A stretch of 64,000 nt of DNA from Gambelia wislizenii (Eukaryota > Chordata > Lepidosauria > Squamata > Crotaphytidae), in assembly GCA_030847615.1 (NCBI GenBank), contig JAUMIR010000002.1, forward strand, positions 238,719,809-238,783,808, read 5' to 3'. Below are positions 10,060-20,780 of this stretch, one piece after another. The notes under the pieces were generated by a model. The model made no database searches. It worked only from the letters and a program-made list of their open reading frames with translations, and was not told where the DNA came from. How positions within the stretch are numbered: position 1 is the stretch's first letter; the number at the start of each line of letters is the position of its first letter. The translations under genes and the position numbers were made by a program.

Positions 10060-10325
10060 CACAACTCAATCTTTTCCTCTCGTTCTCACAGGCTTTTTAG
10101 TCCTTCTGTTTTATTTGTTTAAAATGTGCTTTTTAGAGCTTTGCGCTGCTCTTATCCTCAGCTGTTGGTTTCACTTTGCTTTTGATTCTGTTGCTGGTTT
10201 AAATTTAGGTCCCATGTTTTGTAGTGTCATAGTTTTAACCTCTGTTCCATGAACCACCCAGAGAGCTCCACCTATCGGGCAGTACAGTGCAAAAATGAAA
10301 AATAAAATAAAGTAAAAATACAGAA
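10060..10325 (+). repeat. LINE-type 3' tail fragment
   Basis: Ends with 'GAACCACCCAGAGAGCTCC' and an A/AAATA-rich tail ('AAAATAAAATAAAG'), the general form of L2/CR1-like 3' ends. No ORF; family not determined. Confidence 0.35.
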
Positions 10326-10330
10326 GTAGA

Positions 10331-10983
10331 AGATCCAGCAGAGGGCTAGTGCAGAGTTCCACTGAGGGAAAATCGTGGCTCTTCCAATATATAATATTAT
10401 TCTGTCTAGCATTTTTCAGATTGGTTATTGCGGATGTCTTTCCTTCCCCCTTCCCCCATTATGAGTTTTCCTGTCACAGTTCTGTTTCTTCTGAGAAAAC
10501 AGTCACTTCTGTAGAGCTTCCAGAAGAACAAGAGATCACGCCTTAATGCACCCCCGTCCACCTGCTTTCAAAATCTTGTCCAGATAAGGTAGGCAAATAG
10601 CAAAAAGAAGCCAGAGAGGAAGAAGAAACCAGAGCAATCTCCAAGAAAATCATGCTGCTCTCTTTGCATGTCACTAGGTGGCAGAATCCAACAGGGCTAC
10701 AAAGATACCAACAATGCTGAAACTGGGGGAGAAATCTTTGTGCACTCCTGTCCTTGCTATCATGATTGCTTTGAGCAAAGGGTAAAAAGACCTCCCTTTC
10801 TTTGCCTCCCCACCCCCACAGCCAGAAGAAGAACCTTGGAGATAACAAAGGAAAAGGAAAAGAAAAAGATGACTTAAAGAGAGAAGCTGAGATAGAAAGC
10901 TGGCAGGTGAGGAATATCTGCTGGTGGCAGCCTTTTTGCTGGAAGAATTCTGAAGGATAGCTCATTAGAGTGCAGGAAGGCTT
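10331..10983. other. Anonymous sequence
   Basis: No repeat or gene recognised. A minus-strand frame continuing out of LINE-Zf copy B crosses this region without coding-like motifs. Confidence 0.35.
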
Positions 10984-11243
10984 GCCAACTCTCTCTCTCT
11001 CTCTGGCTTTTCTTCGCAAACGAAGATTCAGGAAGGACTCATCTGTGCTTTCTGCAAGTGCGCTGATGACTAAAAAGACCAATCTGAGAGAAACAGGTCC
11101 GGTTGCAGAAAGCACAGCAGAAGGTCTCCTTGGGTGATGTTTCCAGGTTGTGATTCTTTCTGCGTTGTCGTTTCTCTTCAAGACTTGTTCAGCGTGAGTT
11201 CTCAAATAAGGCTGCAGCATTGTGGATAGTGTGTCTCCATGCA
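10984..11243 (-). pseudogene. LINE-Zf copy B
   Basis: Minus-strand 3' end of the LINE-Zf ORF. It retains FENSRRTSL-like and KRNDNAERI-type reading (frame shifted within the copy) and the CxFC...H finger region, and terminates in the (CT)n complement at 10984. 5'-truncated at 11243. Confidence 0.65.
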
Positions 11244-11321
11244 AAAAAGGCCTAGCAACAACAATAACAACAGCAGCACCAAGCAACAGGTTGAAAATCC
11301 CTTGTCAGATATTTAAAAAGC

Positions 11322-11623
11322 TATTGTTGTCGTGTACCTTCATGTTGTTGCCAGATTATGGCAACGCTAAGGTAAACCTACCACATGGTTTTCTTGGCAA
11401 GACTTACTCTGAGGGGGCTTGCCACTGCCTCCTTCTGAGGCTGAGAGAGTGTGGTTTGCCTAAGGTAACCCAGTGGGTTTTCATGGTTGAACAAGGATTC
11501 AAACCCTGGTCTCCTGGCATCCTAGTCATAGAATTATAGAGTTGGAAGAGACCACAAGGGCCATCTAGTCCAACCCCCTAGACCAGCACTCAAAACCACT
11601 ACACCACACTGGCTCTCAAGTTT
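11322..11623 (-). mobile_element. Sauria-type SINE interrupted by a CR1 tail
   Basis: Minus-strand SINE: Bov-B-like tail at 11322-11350, body with 'GGCTTGCC..TGCCTCC' and 'AAGGTAACCCAGTGGG', and tRNA-like head ending 'CACCACACTGGCTCTC'. A CR1 3' tail of about 57 bp (11526-11582) lies inside the head. Confidence 0.75.
11526..11582 (-). mobile_element. Minimal CR1 3' tail inside a SINE
   Basis: Reads 'ATAGAATTATAGAGTTGGAA' then 'GGGCCATCTAGTCCAACCCC', the inverse of the CR1 3' terminus. SINE and CR1 share CTAGTCCAAC at the junction. Confidence 0.65.
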
Positions 11624-11639
11624 TACTCCATCTTAAAGC

Positions 11640-11900
11640 AATGGTGGGGAACCTTTTCCTTATGAAGGCCTACTGGACAGTTAAACCAGAGGCCACATGT
11701 GATGGTGGATCTAATAGGGTTGAAGCCAGAGCCCAGAGTGGGCAGAGTCTGCGTCAGCGCATAGCTCGCCAGAAGAAAAAAGGCGAACGGATGCATCACA
11801 GTTAAAACAAATAGACTGTTTTTGTATTGGTCTTTCAGGCTGCATCTGTCGCTTGTCAAGAACTAAGCTCCACCTGGAGTCATTCTGGGCTTTGCTTCCA
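11640..11900 (+). repeat. Possible hAT (Charlie-like) fragment
   Basis: CAATGGTGGGGAACCTTTTCC at 11640 resembles a Charlie-type hAT terminus. No opposite end was identified within the next kilobase. Confidence 0.3.
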
Positions 11901-12501
11901 GGCCTTCTCAAGTACCAAGCTTTGGGATTTTACATCTTGGCTACCATAGCTAGTTGTAAGGTTTTTTGTGTCCATGAATATACATCTCAGAATGAGTAGA
12001 AAAGCACAACATTCATCCACAGAGTCACCCAAACAAATTTCTCTACAGCAGTCTTGGGCTTTTCCTGAAAAGTACAACAAAGATATGTTTTTGAACTGAA
12101 GGACTCAAACACCTGGGGGAATAAACGTGTCTTCAGATTTTTATGGCATGGTTTTCTCCTCCCTACTTTGTAAGAGCAACATTGTGTGTTGTTGGATTCC
12201 TTTGTCACTGCAGATCACCTTTTCCTCTCTCCTATACTCCATTTCCCCCATCTGTTATGCGAGGCAGTTTGGTTTTACATGAGGTGTTACTGTGGTCTTA
12301 TATTTCATGGATTTAACTTCTACAATGAATAATTTGGAGACATTCTTACACTCTTGATACCACTCCCCCCCCCGCTTAAGTGTGTTCCCAAAGTGGCACA
12401 GAGATAAACCGATTTCCTTGTGGCCTACAGACCAACGTGGGTGACACTCATAGGCCTAGACACACACAGTTCAGGAGAGGGGAACTTCCCAAACACACGG
12501 G
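11901..12501. other. Anonymous sequence
   Basis: Nothing recognised; short frames lack motifs. Confidence 0.35.
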
Positions 12502-12668
12502 AGAGCCTGTGTGGTCTAGTGGTTGGACTAATGCTGGACTGAGACTTTGGAGGTCCAGGTATGAATCACCACCAAGCCATGAAATTCATTCAGCCTACCC
12601 ACTATACAGGGTTGTTGTAAAGATAAAACAAGGAGGAATGTGCTGCCCCTGCTTATAGAGTCAGGGCA
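12502..12668 (+). mobile_element. tRNA-derived SINE fragment (not Sauria type)
   Basis: A-box-like 'TGGTCTAGTGGTTGG' (12510-12526) and B-box-like 'GGTCCAGGTATGAATC' sit at tRNA spacing. The body 'CAGGGTTGTTGTAAAGATAAAA' follows. It differs from the Sauria SINE body. Confidence 0.5.
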
Positions 12669-12868
12669 AATATGCTGGAAGATTGAAGTATTTGTTGCTG
12701 TAGTCTTTTTTTTTTAATCCAAACTAAGTTTCTGTTGTCCCAGACTATTTTCTGGCAGTTTCTGACCCCAGATTTTATTTCCCCCCTCAAGTGTTTTTTA
12801 TTTTTTAAAATTCTGAGACATACCAGAACAACAAAAAAGTATCATTCTCTTTTTTCATTTTAATTTCT

Positions 12869-13278
12869 TAGACTTATCGCCTCCCAAAAATAGTACTCTA
12901 CAGTGAACTTGCCACAGGTCAGCATAAGAGGGGCGCTCCAAAAAAGCGATACAAGGACTCCCTGAAACAACATCTCAGGCTCGGCCAAATGGATCACCAA
13001 CAACGGTCCGCCCTGGCCTCACATCGGGAGGCATGGAGACGCACTATCCACAATGCTGCAGCCTTATTTGAGAACTCATGCCGAGCAAGTCTTGAAGAGA
13101 AACGGCAACACAGAAAGAATCACAACCCAGAAATATCACCCAAGGAGACCTTCTGCTGTGCTTTCTGCAACCAGACTTGTTTATCTCTGATTGGCCTTTT
13201 TAGTCATCAGTGCACTTGCAGAAAGCGTGGGATGAGTCCTTCCTGAATCTTCGTTTGTGAAGAAAAGCCAGAGAGAGA
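12869..13278 (+). pseudogene. LINE-Zf copy C
   Basis: 5'-truncated copy starting in the RLPKIVLYSEL block. It has an uninterrupted frame from there to the stop at 13244-13246. The terminal finger is complete: C-x2-C (CAFC), then LSLIGLFSHQCTC. The 3' end is GAAAAGCCAGAGAGAGA. It is the best-preserved C-terminus of the family in the window. Confidence 0.75.
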
Positions 13279-13486
13279 TAGTGAATCAGTGAAATAGCAC
13301 TTTTGCACGATAAGATTACAGGTATAAGATTTTTTTAAAAAAAATGCAGAGGGGAAAAATGTAGCCTTCAAAACATAGGACCCCATCAGCAAATCACACC
13401 CCAGTTCTTAAAAAAATCCAACTTTGGTAAAACTCTTGTGCAGGTAGAAGAAATCGCTATACAACAGCCCCTGCCCCCCAAGAATG

Positions 13487-13697
13487 GAATGAGTGATTGT
13501 AGAGACGAGAAGGCTGGAGACCAGGGTTCAGATTTCTGCATGACCATGAAAACCCAAACCTTGGGCAAGACACACACTCTCAGCCTTAGAGGGAGGCAAA
13601 AGCAAACCCCCTTTCTTGACAAATCTTGTCAAGAAAACCCCAGTGATAGGGTCACCATAACTCGGAAACATCTTGAAGGCACACAATAACAACAAAC
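13487..13697 (+). mobile_element. Sauria-type SINE (head degraded)
   Basis: Retains 'GACCAGGGTTCAGATTTC', 'CCTTGGGCAAGACACACACT' and the clear Bov-B-like tail 'GGTCACCATAACTCGGAAAC' then 'CTTGAAGGCACACAATAAC'. Confidence 0.75.
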
Positions 13698-13870
13698 TAA
13701 CAATGACATTATCCTTCAAATTCCTAGCATCCAGAGGGTGAGATACTGCTAGGCATTCAGACCTAGAATGCTTCCATTTCCTGTGGCTGTCTTCATCACT
13801 TTAACTGTTTCCCCAACGGTGTGGGTGTGAGCGCGGTGGCTACAAGCCCCACACCTGACAGACTCCCTCC

Positions 13871-14104
13871 CCTCCCCTCAGGGCTGGCTTAAGGGCCCTG
13901 CAGCACCTGCAGCCATAGGCCCCCGTCATTGTGGCTCCCCTGTCATAACCCTCCTCCTGCAAAACCATTATTAGAAGTAATCTGAATATCCTGTACTGTG
14001 AATAGGTTAGGTTATGTTAGATTGACCTGAGATAAACATATGCTCCCCCCAAATAAAGCATTGCAGCCCCCCTCCAAATTCCTTAAACCAGCCCTGCCTC
14101 CCCT
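13871..14104 (+). mobile_element. hAT-like non-autonomous element copy 1 with perfect 8-bp TSD
   Basis: Element 13879-14096 (218 bp). Terminal inverted repeats CAGGGCTGGCTTAAGG and inverse of CAGGGCTGGTTTAAGG. The octamer CCTCCCCT is identical at 13871-13878 and 14097-14104. An 8-bp TSD and CAGGG ends are diagnostic of hAT. No coding capacity. Second copy at 40837. Confidence 0.9.
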
Positions 14105-16157
14105 CCCAGGGCAGCCAGTGGGCTCTTTTGGCCTTGATTTAGGGGTGAGTGGGCAGAAGCAGACAGCATGTTACAGCAGCATGTAAAAACCCGGCCAGGC
14201 TCATCTTGGCGCACAATGATACAGGCAATCGAGGCCAATTAAGGACAGCGTTTCATATCAGCCCAGCTGTAGATCACACCTTAGTGGCACCCACCCTGGC
14301 CTCACCATAACCCCAGCCTCTCGGAAATCAGAAAGAAGGGAGTGTTCTCTGCCTGCAAGGATATTCCCCCCACCAGACCCTGTAGGGAATTGTTGGTATT
14401 TATATTAAGCAGAATACAGCATAGCCCCAGTGCAATATGAGCTCCTGGTATAAACCAGGATAAAAACATACAGGATGCTCCGGTGTGGTTAAAAAGACAG
14501 AACTTACATTTATTGTGGCAGAGAATACATCTGAGATAAGAAAAACAGATAGAAGAGAGTTATCTAACTTGGATAGAAGGGTCCCTAAATCTGACTCTTA
14601 TGAGTGCCTGTAAGGCATATTGAGGCAGAGCTGCTTCATGTCTGCTAGCTTCCTAACTTCTGGCTTCAGGCTTCTGAGACAAAGAGTTGTAAAACACTAA
14701 AATTTCTTGGAGCAAACGGGGAAAGGGTCCTCTGCATGCAAGTAGAAAGTAAAACCTTGAAAGCACAGATCAGTGACACATACTCAGACAACTGTAAACA
14801 AGTGTGGATGCTCCTTCCAACAAGACCATCGTCCTTAACAGACAACAATAATAATAATAAAAAACATCTTGACAAAATGTAGGCCTGTGACTCTAACATG
14901 GTCATTTTCTTCTTCTTCTCTTATATGATTTTTAACACCTTGGCTGGATGAGGAAGCAGCCAGTGGAGCTTCTAAAGCTTGCATGATGCACATTTTTGGT
15001 TGGCTCAATAAAGGCATCACTGTTTTGTGGATTTGGGTTATTGTTGTGTTTTGCTGTAAGGCCAACACAGCTAGCCTGGGATGTCTTCCACAATGGAAGT
15101 AATGCTAGGAACACAGGGAGGCAGGAAAAGGACTCCCAAACAGGAAGTACTTAACTGGGGAAGCAGGAGTGGCTGCAGAGGAATGGAGAGGGAGGCAAGA
15201 AAAGAGCTTGCTTCCCATTTCACCCTACATTTCTGGTCCCCTACCATTACTTGAAAGAACTTTCTACATATACAAATGCATTCATTTGTATAATCTGGAT
15301 CAATCCAGGATGGGCAGAGTGCAAAGCAGCCTGTGTCTTGCATGCCTCCCCCATGTGCCTTTTTGTGCAGCCATGCCAAGTTTAAGTTTTTTTTTTTTAA
15401 ATTACATTATAGTTTGCTGCTGGTATACAACTTGCTCATCTCTGTCCCTTCTGTGCCCCCTCTGCTGCATTTCTTTTCTGGTGCCGTCACTGTAAAGAGG
15501 TTCTTCCAGGTGTTGGTTTTTGGTATCATGGTAGCTGTGGCTCCAGTGTGGATCCTGGAATACAGATAGTGCTTTGAAAGTGTGTCGGTTTGGAGAATAT
15601 TATTGCTGCTCTTAGTGAGAGCACTCTGCCAGCTTATTCCCATGGAAAAGCCCCAAGCAATCAGTCAGGCCTATTTTTTCTTTTTCTTTTTTTTAAACCA
15701 TACCAGCTTTATGGCTCTCTCTCTCATTTTGAAAAACACCATTTCCCCCTACAGCCTAAATATTAGTTTATGGCTTGATGAACCAGGGAAGGTATTCCCA
15801 AAGAAGGTCAGTGGAAAAACGAGCACCCTTGCTTTTCCACTGACAAACAGAAACATAGAAGCATTAGGGAGCTTGTTATGCCCTGCCCTGTTCTCAGCAG
15901 CGGGAGAGAAGTAATTTCAGTGACAATACTGTATTTAAAAAACATTTCTGAGATGACAAAAAATTTGGCACTGCTTACTGCCACCTTGTGGTCTTCTCAG
16001 GACCTCTGCAATCTAGCCAAGATGTTACAGTATACAGTACTGTATTCTGAAATCTCACCTTTTGTTTAGAGGAGAGTGGCTGTAGCTTAAGGACAGTGCC
16101 TCTCACAGAGCAGTATGATTAGAAAGCAATTCTGTTTTTTTTTTTAAATGGGCTACA
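14105..16157. other. Mostly anonymous, possibly single-copy sequence
   Basis: 14105-14400 reads as non-repetitive and could hold conserved non-coding sequence. 14385-15080 might contain a reverse-oriented LTR (TTTATTGTGG at 14508), but no ends were found. 15000-16150 shows short homopolymer and CT-rich runs only. Confidence 0.3.
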
Positions 16158-16158
16158 A

Positions 16159-16341
16159 ATCAGATGGAGAGAAGAGCCAAACAGCTGTAACCAGGCAAAC
16201 AGCATGAATGGCACAACACATCAAATGACACACGTTCAAAATGCCCACAATGTCTACAGTGGGTATGTATGTCCTTTGCTGTGTTTTGCCACACATGTTG
16301 TATGTCTGGTTGCAGGTGTTTGGTTCTTCTCTCCATCTGAT
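16159..16341. mobile_element. 183-bp foldback MITE
   Basis: ATCAGATGGAGAGAAGAGCC (16159) pairs with its inverse ending CTCTCCATCTGAT (16341). Complementarity continues through about 75 bp on each side ('ACCAGGCAAACAGCATG' with the inverse of 'ACCAGACATACAACATG'). No clean TSD. Confidence 0.65.
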
Positions 16342-16355
16342 ACTTTTATGACTGT

Positions 16356-16844
16356 GGGCATGTCTGCACTGGCCAAATACCCCGCTTGCTCCTGTTCCAG
16401 TGCCCTGCAATCCAAATGATGCAGGGCATTTATCATGATCTGCCTCCAAATGACCCCTGGAACAGATATGGGGCTGGGATGAGGGCAAGCCAGGATAGGG
16501 GCCTTTATCATGTTTTAAGAAAATACCCAGTTTAATTTGGTATTGCTGGATTGGCCCCTCTGTGTTTGAGGCAGCCCATCCCAGGACGCTGTTCCTCGCT
16601 GCCACTGCCAGCTCCCTGGCTCTCCTGGAAGCCAGGTAGGGGTCCCTCAGCATGTGACTGAGGCTGAGGGGCCTGCAGTTACATGTGGTGGGACCCTTGC
16701 CTGGCTTCTGCGTTATTAAGAAAGTGGCAGTGGTGGTGGCTTTGACAATGGGCTGATGTCCTCTTAGACTCCGGCCTGTTTTCTGCAGGTAACCAGGATG
16801 GGGAGCAGGCCACCTCCACAGCCAGGATACTCCTGGTGTAGCCC
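16356..16844 (+). mobile_element. Family Y copy 3, TSD TGT
   Basis: 489 bp, starting GGGCATGTCTGCACTGG and ending GGTGTAGCCC, flanked by TGT on both sides (16353-16355, 16845-16847). Internal blocks match copies 1 and 2. Three-base TSD supports a Harbinger-like assignment. Confidence 0.75.
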
Positions 16845-16847
16845 TGT

Positions 16848-17600
16848 ATTATCTAAATAAAAGCATATTTATTTATTTTTAAAAATATCTCCCCAACATT
16901 CTCCATGATAGTTTCTTCATTCCTTCCTGAGGTACTACTGAAGGGCATTCAAAGAGAGGTAAGTATGTGTTGACTCATCCAATTTTTTACTCTGTAGCAA
17001 ACAGATCTTGTAGGTTTTTATATTGTTTCAAAAACCTGCAGAACCCATTGGATCAGAGGCAGTAGTTGTGGGGCCAAAGAAATATATTGGGATGGAAAAT
17101 ACCTGCCAAATCAGTTTCTAATTCTCTTTCAAAGATGTTTGTGCACAAAAGTTCTAGCTTCGCAGTAGTTAGGAGGATAGTGCTTGGTTACTTAATTTTA
17201 CTGATGGTATAAATTAAATAATCTTTCTCTCTTTGTTAAGAGCAAGAATGATTACCATCAGTTTCAGCCAGTGTGAAATTTTTAGGTGAATATGACGGCT
17301 CCAGCTTCCTACTTTGAAGGAATTTTGACAGAACAACAACAGACTTACAGTGAGATGGTTGTTGTTGTTGTTCTTTTTGGTTTGCTGCTGCATTTGTTGT
17401 TGTTATTGTTATGTTTTCCTGTAACCCACCTGTTGGGAAGTCACATGAGTGACCCCAGCCAATTGGAAGAGGTGCTAATTCCTGCTCCCCCTCCCTTCAA
17501 GTAATCCCCATTTTTTCAGCATGTTTAGCTTGCTTAACCTGCTTACACCTTTTGAAATCTCTTTTCCCACATCTATTAAAGATGTCAACCAAGATCCTGC
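16848..17600. other. Anonymous sequence with TTG-rich stretch
   Basis: A (GTT)n-rich segment lies at 17356-17415. Nothing else recognised. Confidence 0.4.
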
Positions 17601-17629
17601 TTCAGGACTATCATGTGTAATGTTACAAT

Positions 17630-17880
17630 GATGGAGCGATGCTGCTGATAGGGAACGCAACCATGCTGGGGAGTGACCACCATGCACAATGGGGCATTTC
17701 ACAAAATGTCCTGTCATGCAAGGGGAGGCTCCCATTGCACAATGGGATATGTTGCACTTCAGGACACATGGCACATTGGAACATGTTGCCCATCAGCACA
17801 CATTGTGCATCGGGACCTATGGTGCATAGGGAGTGTTGTGCCATAGCCATGCTGATGGCTCAGGTTGTGCAATGGTCCCA
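17630..17880. repeat. Degenerate repeat of GCACAATGGGxxxTGTTGC units
   Basis: Motifs such as TGCACAATGGG, GGGACATGTTGC and CATTGTGCATCGGG recur every 20-30 bp on both strands. Similar blocks occur near 21720-21800 and 48830-48930. Confidence 0.4.
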
Positions 17881-17883
17881 ATA

Positions 17884-18714
17884 ATGCCCCAAATGACCTG
17901 AACTGATTAGAAAGCAGGGTCAAAACTAACAAAATGAATTTCAACAGGGAGAAATGTAGAGTACTACACTTAGGCAGAAAAAATGATATGCAGAGATTAA
18001 GAATGGGGGGACACCTGGCTTGAGGGCAGTGCATGCGAAAGGGATCTAGGAGCCTTAGTGGACCACAAGCTGAACATGAGTCAGCAGTGTGATGTGGCAG
18101 CCAGAAAAGTCACTGCAATTCTAGGCTGCATCAATAGGAGTATAGTGTCTAGATCAAGGGAAGTAATAGTGCCACTCTATTCTGCTTTGGTCAGACCTCA
18201 CCTGGAATACTGTGTCCAGTTCTGGGCACCACAATTCAGGAAGGATATTGAGAAGCTTGAACGTGTCCAGAGGAGGGTGAACAAAATGGTGGGAGGTCTG
18301 GAAGCCATGTCCTATGAGGAGTGGCTTAAGGAACTGGGCATGTTTAGTCTGGAGAAGAGAAGGTTGAGAGGTGACGTGATAGCCATGTTTAAATACTTGA
18401 AGGGATGTCATACTGAGGATTGAGCAAGCTTGTTTTCTGTAGTTTCCCCGACTAGGACATGGAGGAATGGATTCAAATTACAGGAAAAGAGATTCCACCT
18501 AAACATTAGGAAGGATTTTCTGGTGATAAGAGCTGTTTGGCAGTAGAATGTGCTGCCTGGGAGCGTGGTGGGGTCTCCTTCCTTTGGAGGTCTTTAAACA
18601 GAGGCTGGATGGCCATCTGTCAGGGATGCTTTGATTGTGTATTCCTGCAGGGGAGGGGGTTGGACTGGATGGTCCTTGTGGTCTTTTCCAACTCTATAAT
18701 TCTGTGTTGTAGTT
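17884..18714 (+). pseudogene. CR1 LINE 3' end, longest copy in the window
   Basis: About 830 bp of CR1 ORF2 C-terminus and 3' UTR. An open frame (18058-18423) reads [43 protein letters not shown] and [20 protein letters not shown], the conserved C-terminal thumb region of CR1. A TGA at 18421 replaces the GGA codon seen in the 41923 copy. The 3' UTR retains 'GGTTGGACTGGATGGTCC'. Dead on arrival through 5' truncation. Confidence 0.9.
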
Positions 18715-18717
18715 AAG

Positions 18718-19940
18718 CCCCCTCTCCCCTCCTGAGAATATGAATGTTGTTGGAACACTGCAATTGAACTTTATGTGATCATAAGTCAGTTTATAATGCC
18801 GTAACTTCCCAACAGGATGCCAGTCATCCTCTTTTTCCAAGTGACCACTTCACTCTGAAATTATAGCAAAAAGAGCCCCCCGCTTTTCATGGCCAAAAGT
18901 TTTCACAAACGTGAACCCCCTCCCTTCTGGCCCTTCCCTTTCAACCTGCCCTTAAGTATTCTCTGTCCTCCCGTTTGGGAATTTTTCGCCTGCACTTAAA
19001 AAAAAGTGCCATAAGAACCGAACAGCCTCTCTCATTTATATACAATCCAGCAGGGCTTGAAATCTCCTCTGTGAAATTGACTAGGAGCAAAACTGAATCT
19101 GACAAGTCGATTGTCAAAGCAAAACACCATGTCTGAAGGGGAAAGTTTTTAAACTCCCTTCTGTTTTAATCATCCTCAGGTGCATAGATCTTTCTCTGTG
19201 TCTCTTCGCAGGCATTTATAAAGTGCTTATTACTGTAGCATCTTAACGCTGATTAGGTTCCAGCCAGGACAGGGGCATTTATTTTGTTTTCAATATGATT
19301 GTTAAACTGTCAACAGGGCTATAATAGCTCCTGGTGGAGGCAGAGAGCCAGGTCTGTGCTTCTGAGTTATGTTGGTGCTGATTCAGACACACTTCATTGA
19401 TTTTGGTGAAGGCACTCCAGACTGACAATGATAATGGAGGAGCACAGAATCTGGCCTGCACTCCAAATGCCTACCTTTCTCCAGTCCACGTTTCTGCAGC
19501 AAACAACACAAAAGAGAGAGGTGAAAGTCTGTTTGGTTTCTCAGAACTAAAGCAATGGGCTGGGCTGGGATGAGATGTGGGGAGAAGAGGCCTGGTCCAT
19601 ACTGTTGAATTTCTCCTCACAGTGGTCTCCTGCACAGGTACAGGCCCATGGCAAGCCCAAGATATTTCACTGCCTGAGGCAAAATCTCCCTCTATTCTGT
19701 GCCCAGAAGCTTCCATCAGGGTTGTTTAGAAGATGAAAGGTAGGATATGTGCAGAATTATGGTTTTGCCCTCTAAGAGAAAGGAGCTTCCAAGGGACTCA
19801 GGAGGAATGGCCAGATTGCTGCTGCCACGACCCTCAGCATCTGTTGCCCAAGAGAGTTGCCTCGTTCTGCCTCATAACAGAGCCAGGCCAGTACCCAACC
19901 ATGAAGAGATTGATGAATATAAACAAGGTGCTACCATGAT
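18718..19940. other. Non-repetitive sequence, candidate conserved non-coding block
   Basis: 18770-19460 shows no similarity to any other part of the window and has balanced base composition ('TATAAAGTGCTTATTACTGT', 'CAATATGATTGTTAAACTG'). No coding frame of note. Confidence 0.3.
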
Positions 19941-20156
19941 GGCCTAATCCACACCATACAAACAATACCATTTGAAACTGGGTTATTTGCCATGGCTCCT
20001 ATTGAATCCTGGGATTTGTAGTTTTACAAAGTCTTTAGTCTTTTCTGCCAGAGAGATGGTGCCTCACCAAACTACAAATCCTAGGATTCCATAGGAAGGA
20101 GCCATGGCAAATAATCCAGTTTCAAACTGGATTATTTGTGTAGTGTGGGTGCAGCC
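19941..20156. mobile_element. Palindromic MITE, family P copy 2
   Basis: Arms 'AATCCACACCATACAAACAA' and the inverse of 'GCACCCACACTACACAAATA' flank a core with GGGATTTGTAGTTTTAC / AAACTACAAATCCTAGG. TAG on the right, GAT on the left. Confidence 0.65.
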
Positions 20157-20410
20157 TAGGACATGGAGCAATGGGTTCAAACTACACGAAAAGAGATTCC
20201 ACCTAAACATTAGGAAGAACTTCCTGACAGTAAGAGCTGTTCGGCAGTGGAATGCACTGCCTTGTAGTGTGGTGGAGTCTCCTTCCTTGGAGGTGTTTAA
20301 ACAGAGGCTGGATGGCCATCTGTCGTAAGGGCTTTGGTTATGTATTCCTGCATGGCAAGGGGTTGGACTGGATGGCCCTTGTGGTCTCTTCTGACTTTTA
20401 TGATTCTATG
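20157..20410 (+). pseudogene. CR1 3' end
   Basis: Frame reads FKLHEKRFHLNIRKNFLTV, RQWNALPCSVVESPSLEVFK and DGHLS, then frame-broken. The 3' UTR ends ATGATTCTATG. Directly abuts P copy 2. Confidence 0.85.
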
Positions 20411-20479
20411 AGCTACCAGTCGTCTCTGTGGCCGTGGTCATGGTTATGGATTTACCTCATGTGGAGTAATTGTGTAGAT

Positions 20480-20565
20480 ATTCAACTGCCACTCCCAGGA
20501 GTCCTAGCCAGCATTTCAGCAAGGAATGCTAGGAGATGCAGTTCAACAACATGTAGAGGGCCACA
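20480..20565. repeat. Family G palindromic repeat fragment
   Basis: 'CTCCCAGGAGTCCTAGCCAGC' and 'GCTAGGAGATGCAGTTCAACA' form the self-complementary core. Another fragment lies at about 21050-21125. Confidence 0.4.
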
Positions 20566-20698
20566 TGATACCCAGCATGCTTTACCATATATATGGCCTT
20601 GTTCACATTGTGCTGGTCTTTCTCTATTAAGGTGCATGCCTATCAATTATGTTGCTATGGAGACATTTTGTAGTGGTGACTGATCATTATCTCCTGGG

Positions 20699-20780
20699 AT
20701 CATAGAATCATAGAGTTGGAAGAGACCACAAGGGCCATCCAGTCCAACCCCCTGCCATGCAGGAACACACAATCAAAGCA
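20699..20780 (-). mobile_element. CR1 3' UTR tail
   Basis: Minus-strand tail: 'TCATAGAATCATAGAGTTGG' to 'CACACAATCAAAGCAT', no ORF portion. Confidence 0.8.

Noticed and set aside
10543..11286. 247-codon minus-strand frame as a gene
   Set aside because: Its first third is LINE-Zf copy B in a shifted frame; the rest has no motif and runs into anonymous sequence.
14385..15080. Reverse-oriented solo LTR
   Set aside because: Only an AATAAA complement and A/T-rich composition suggest it; no TG/CA ends, TSD or second copy found. Same for 49260-49470.
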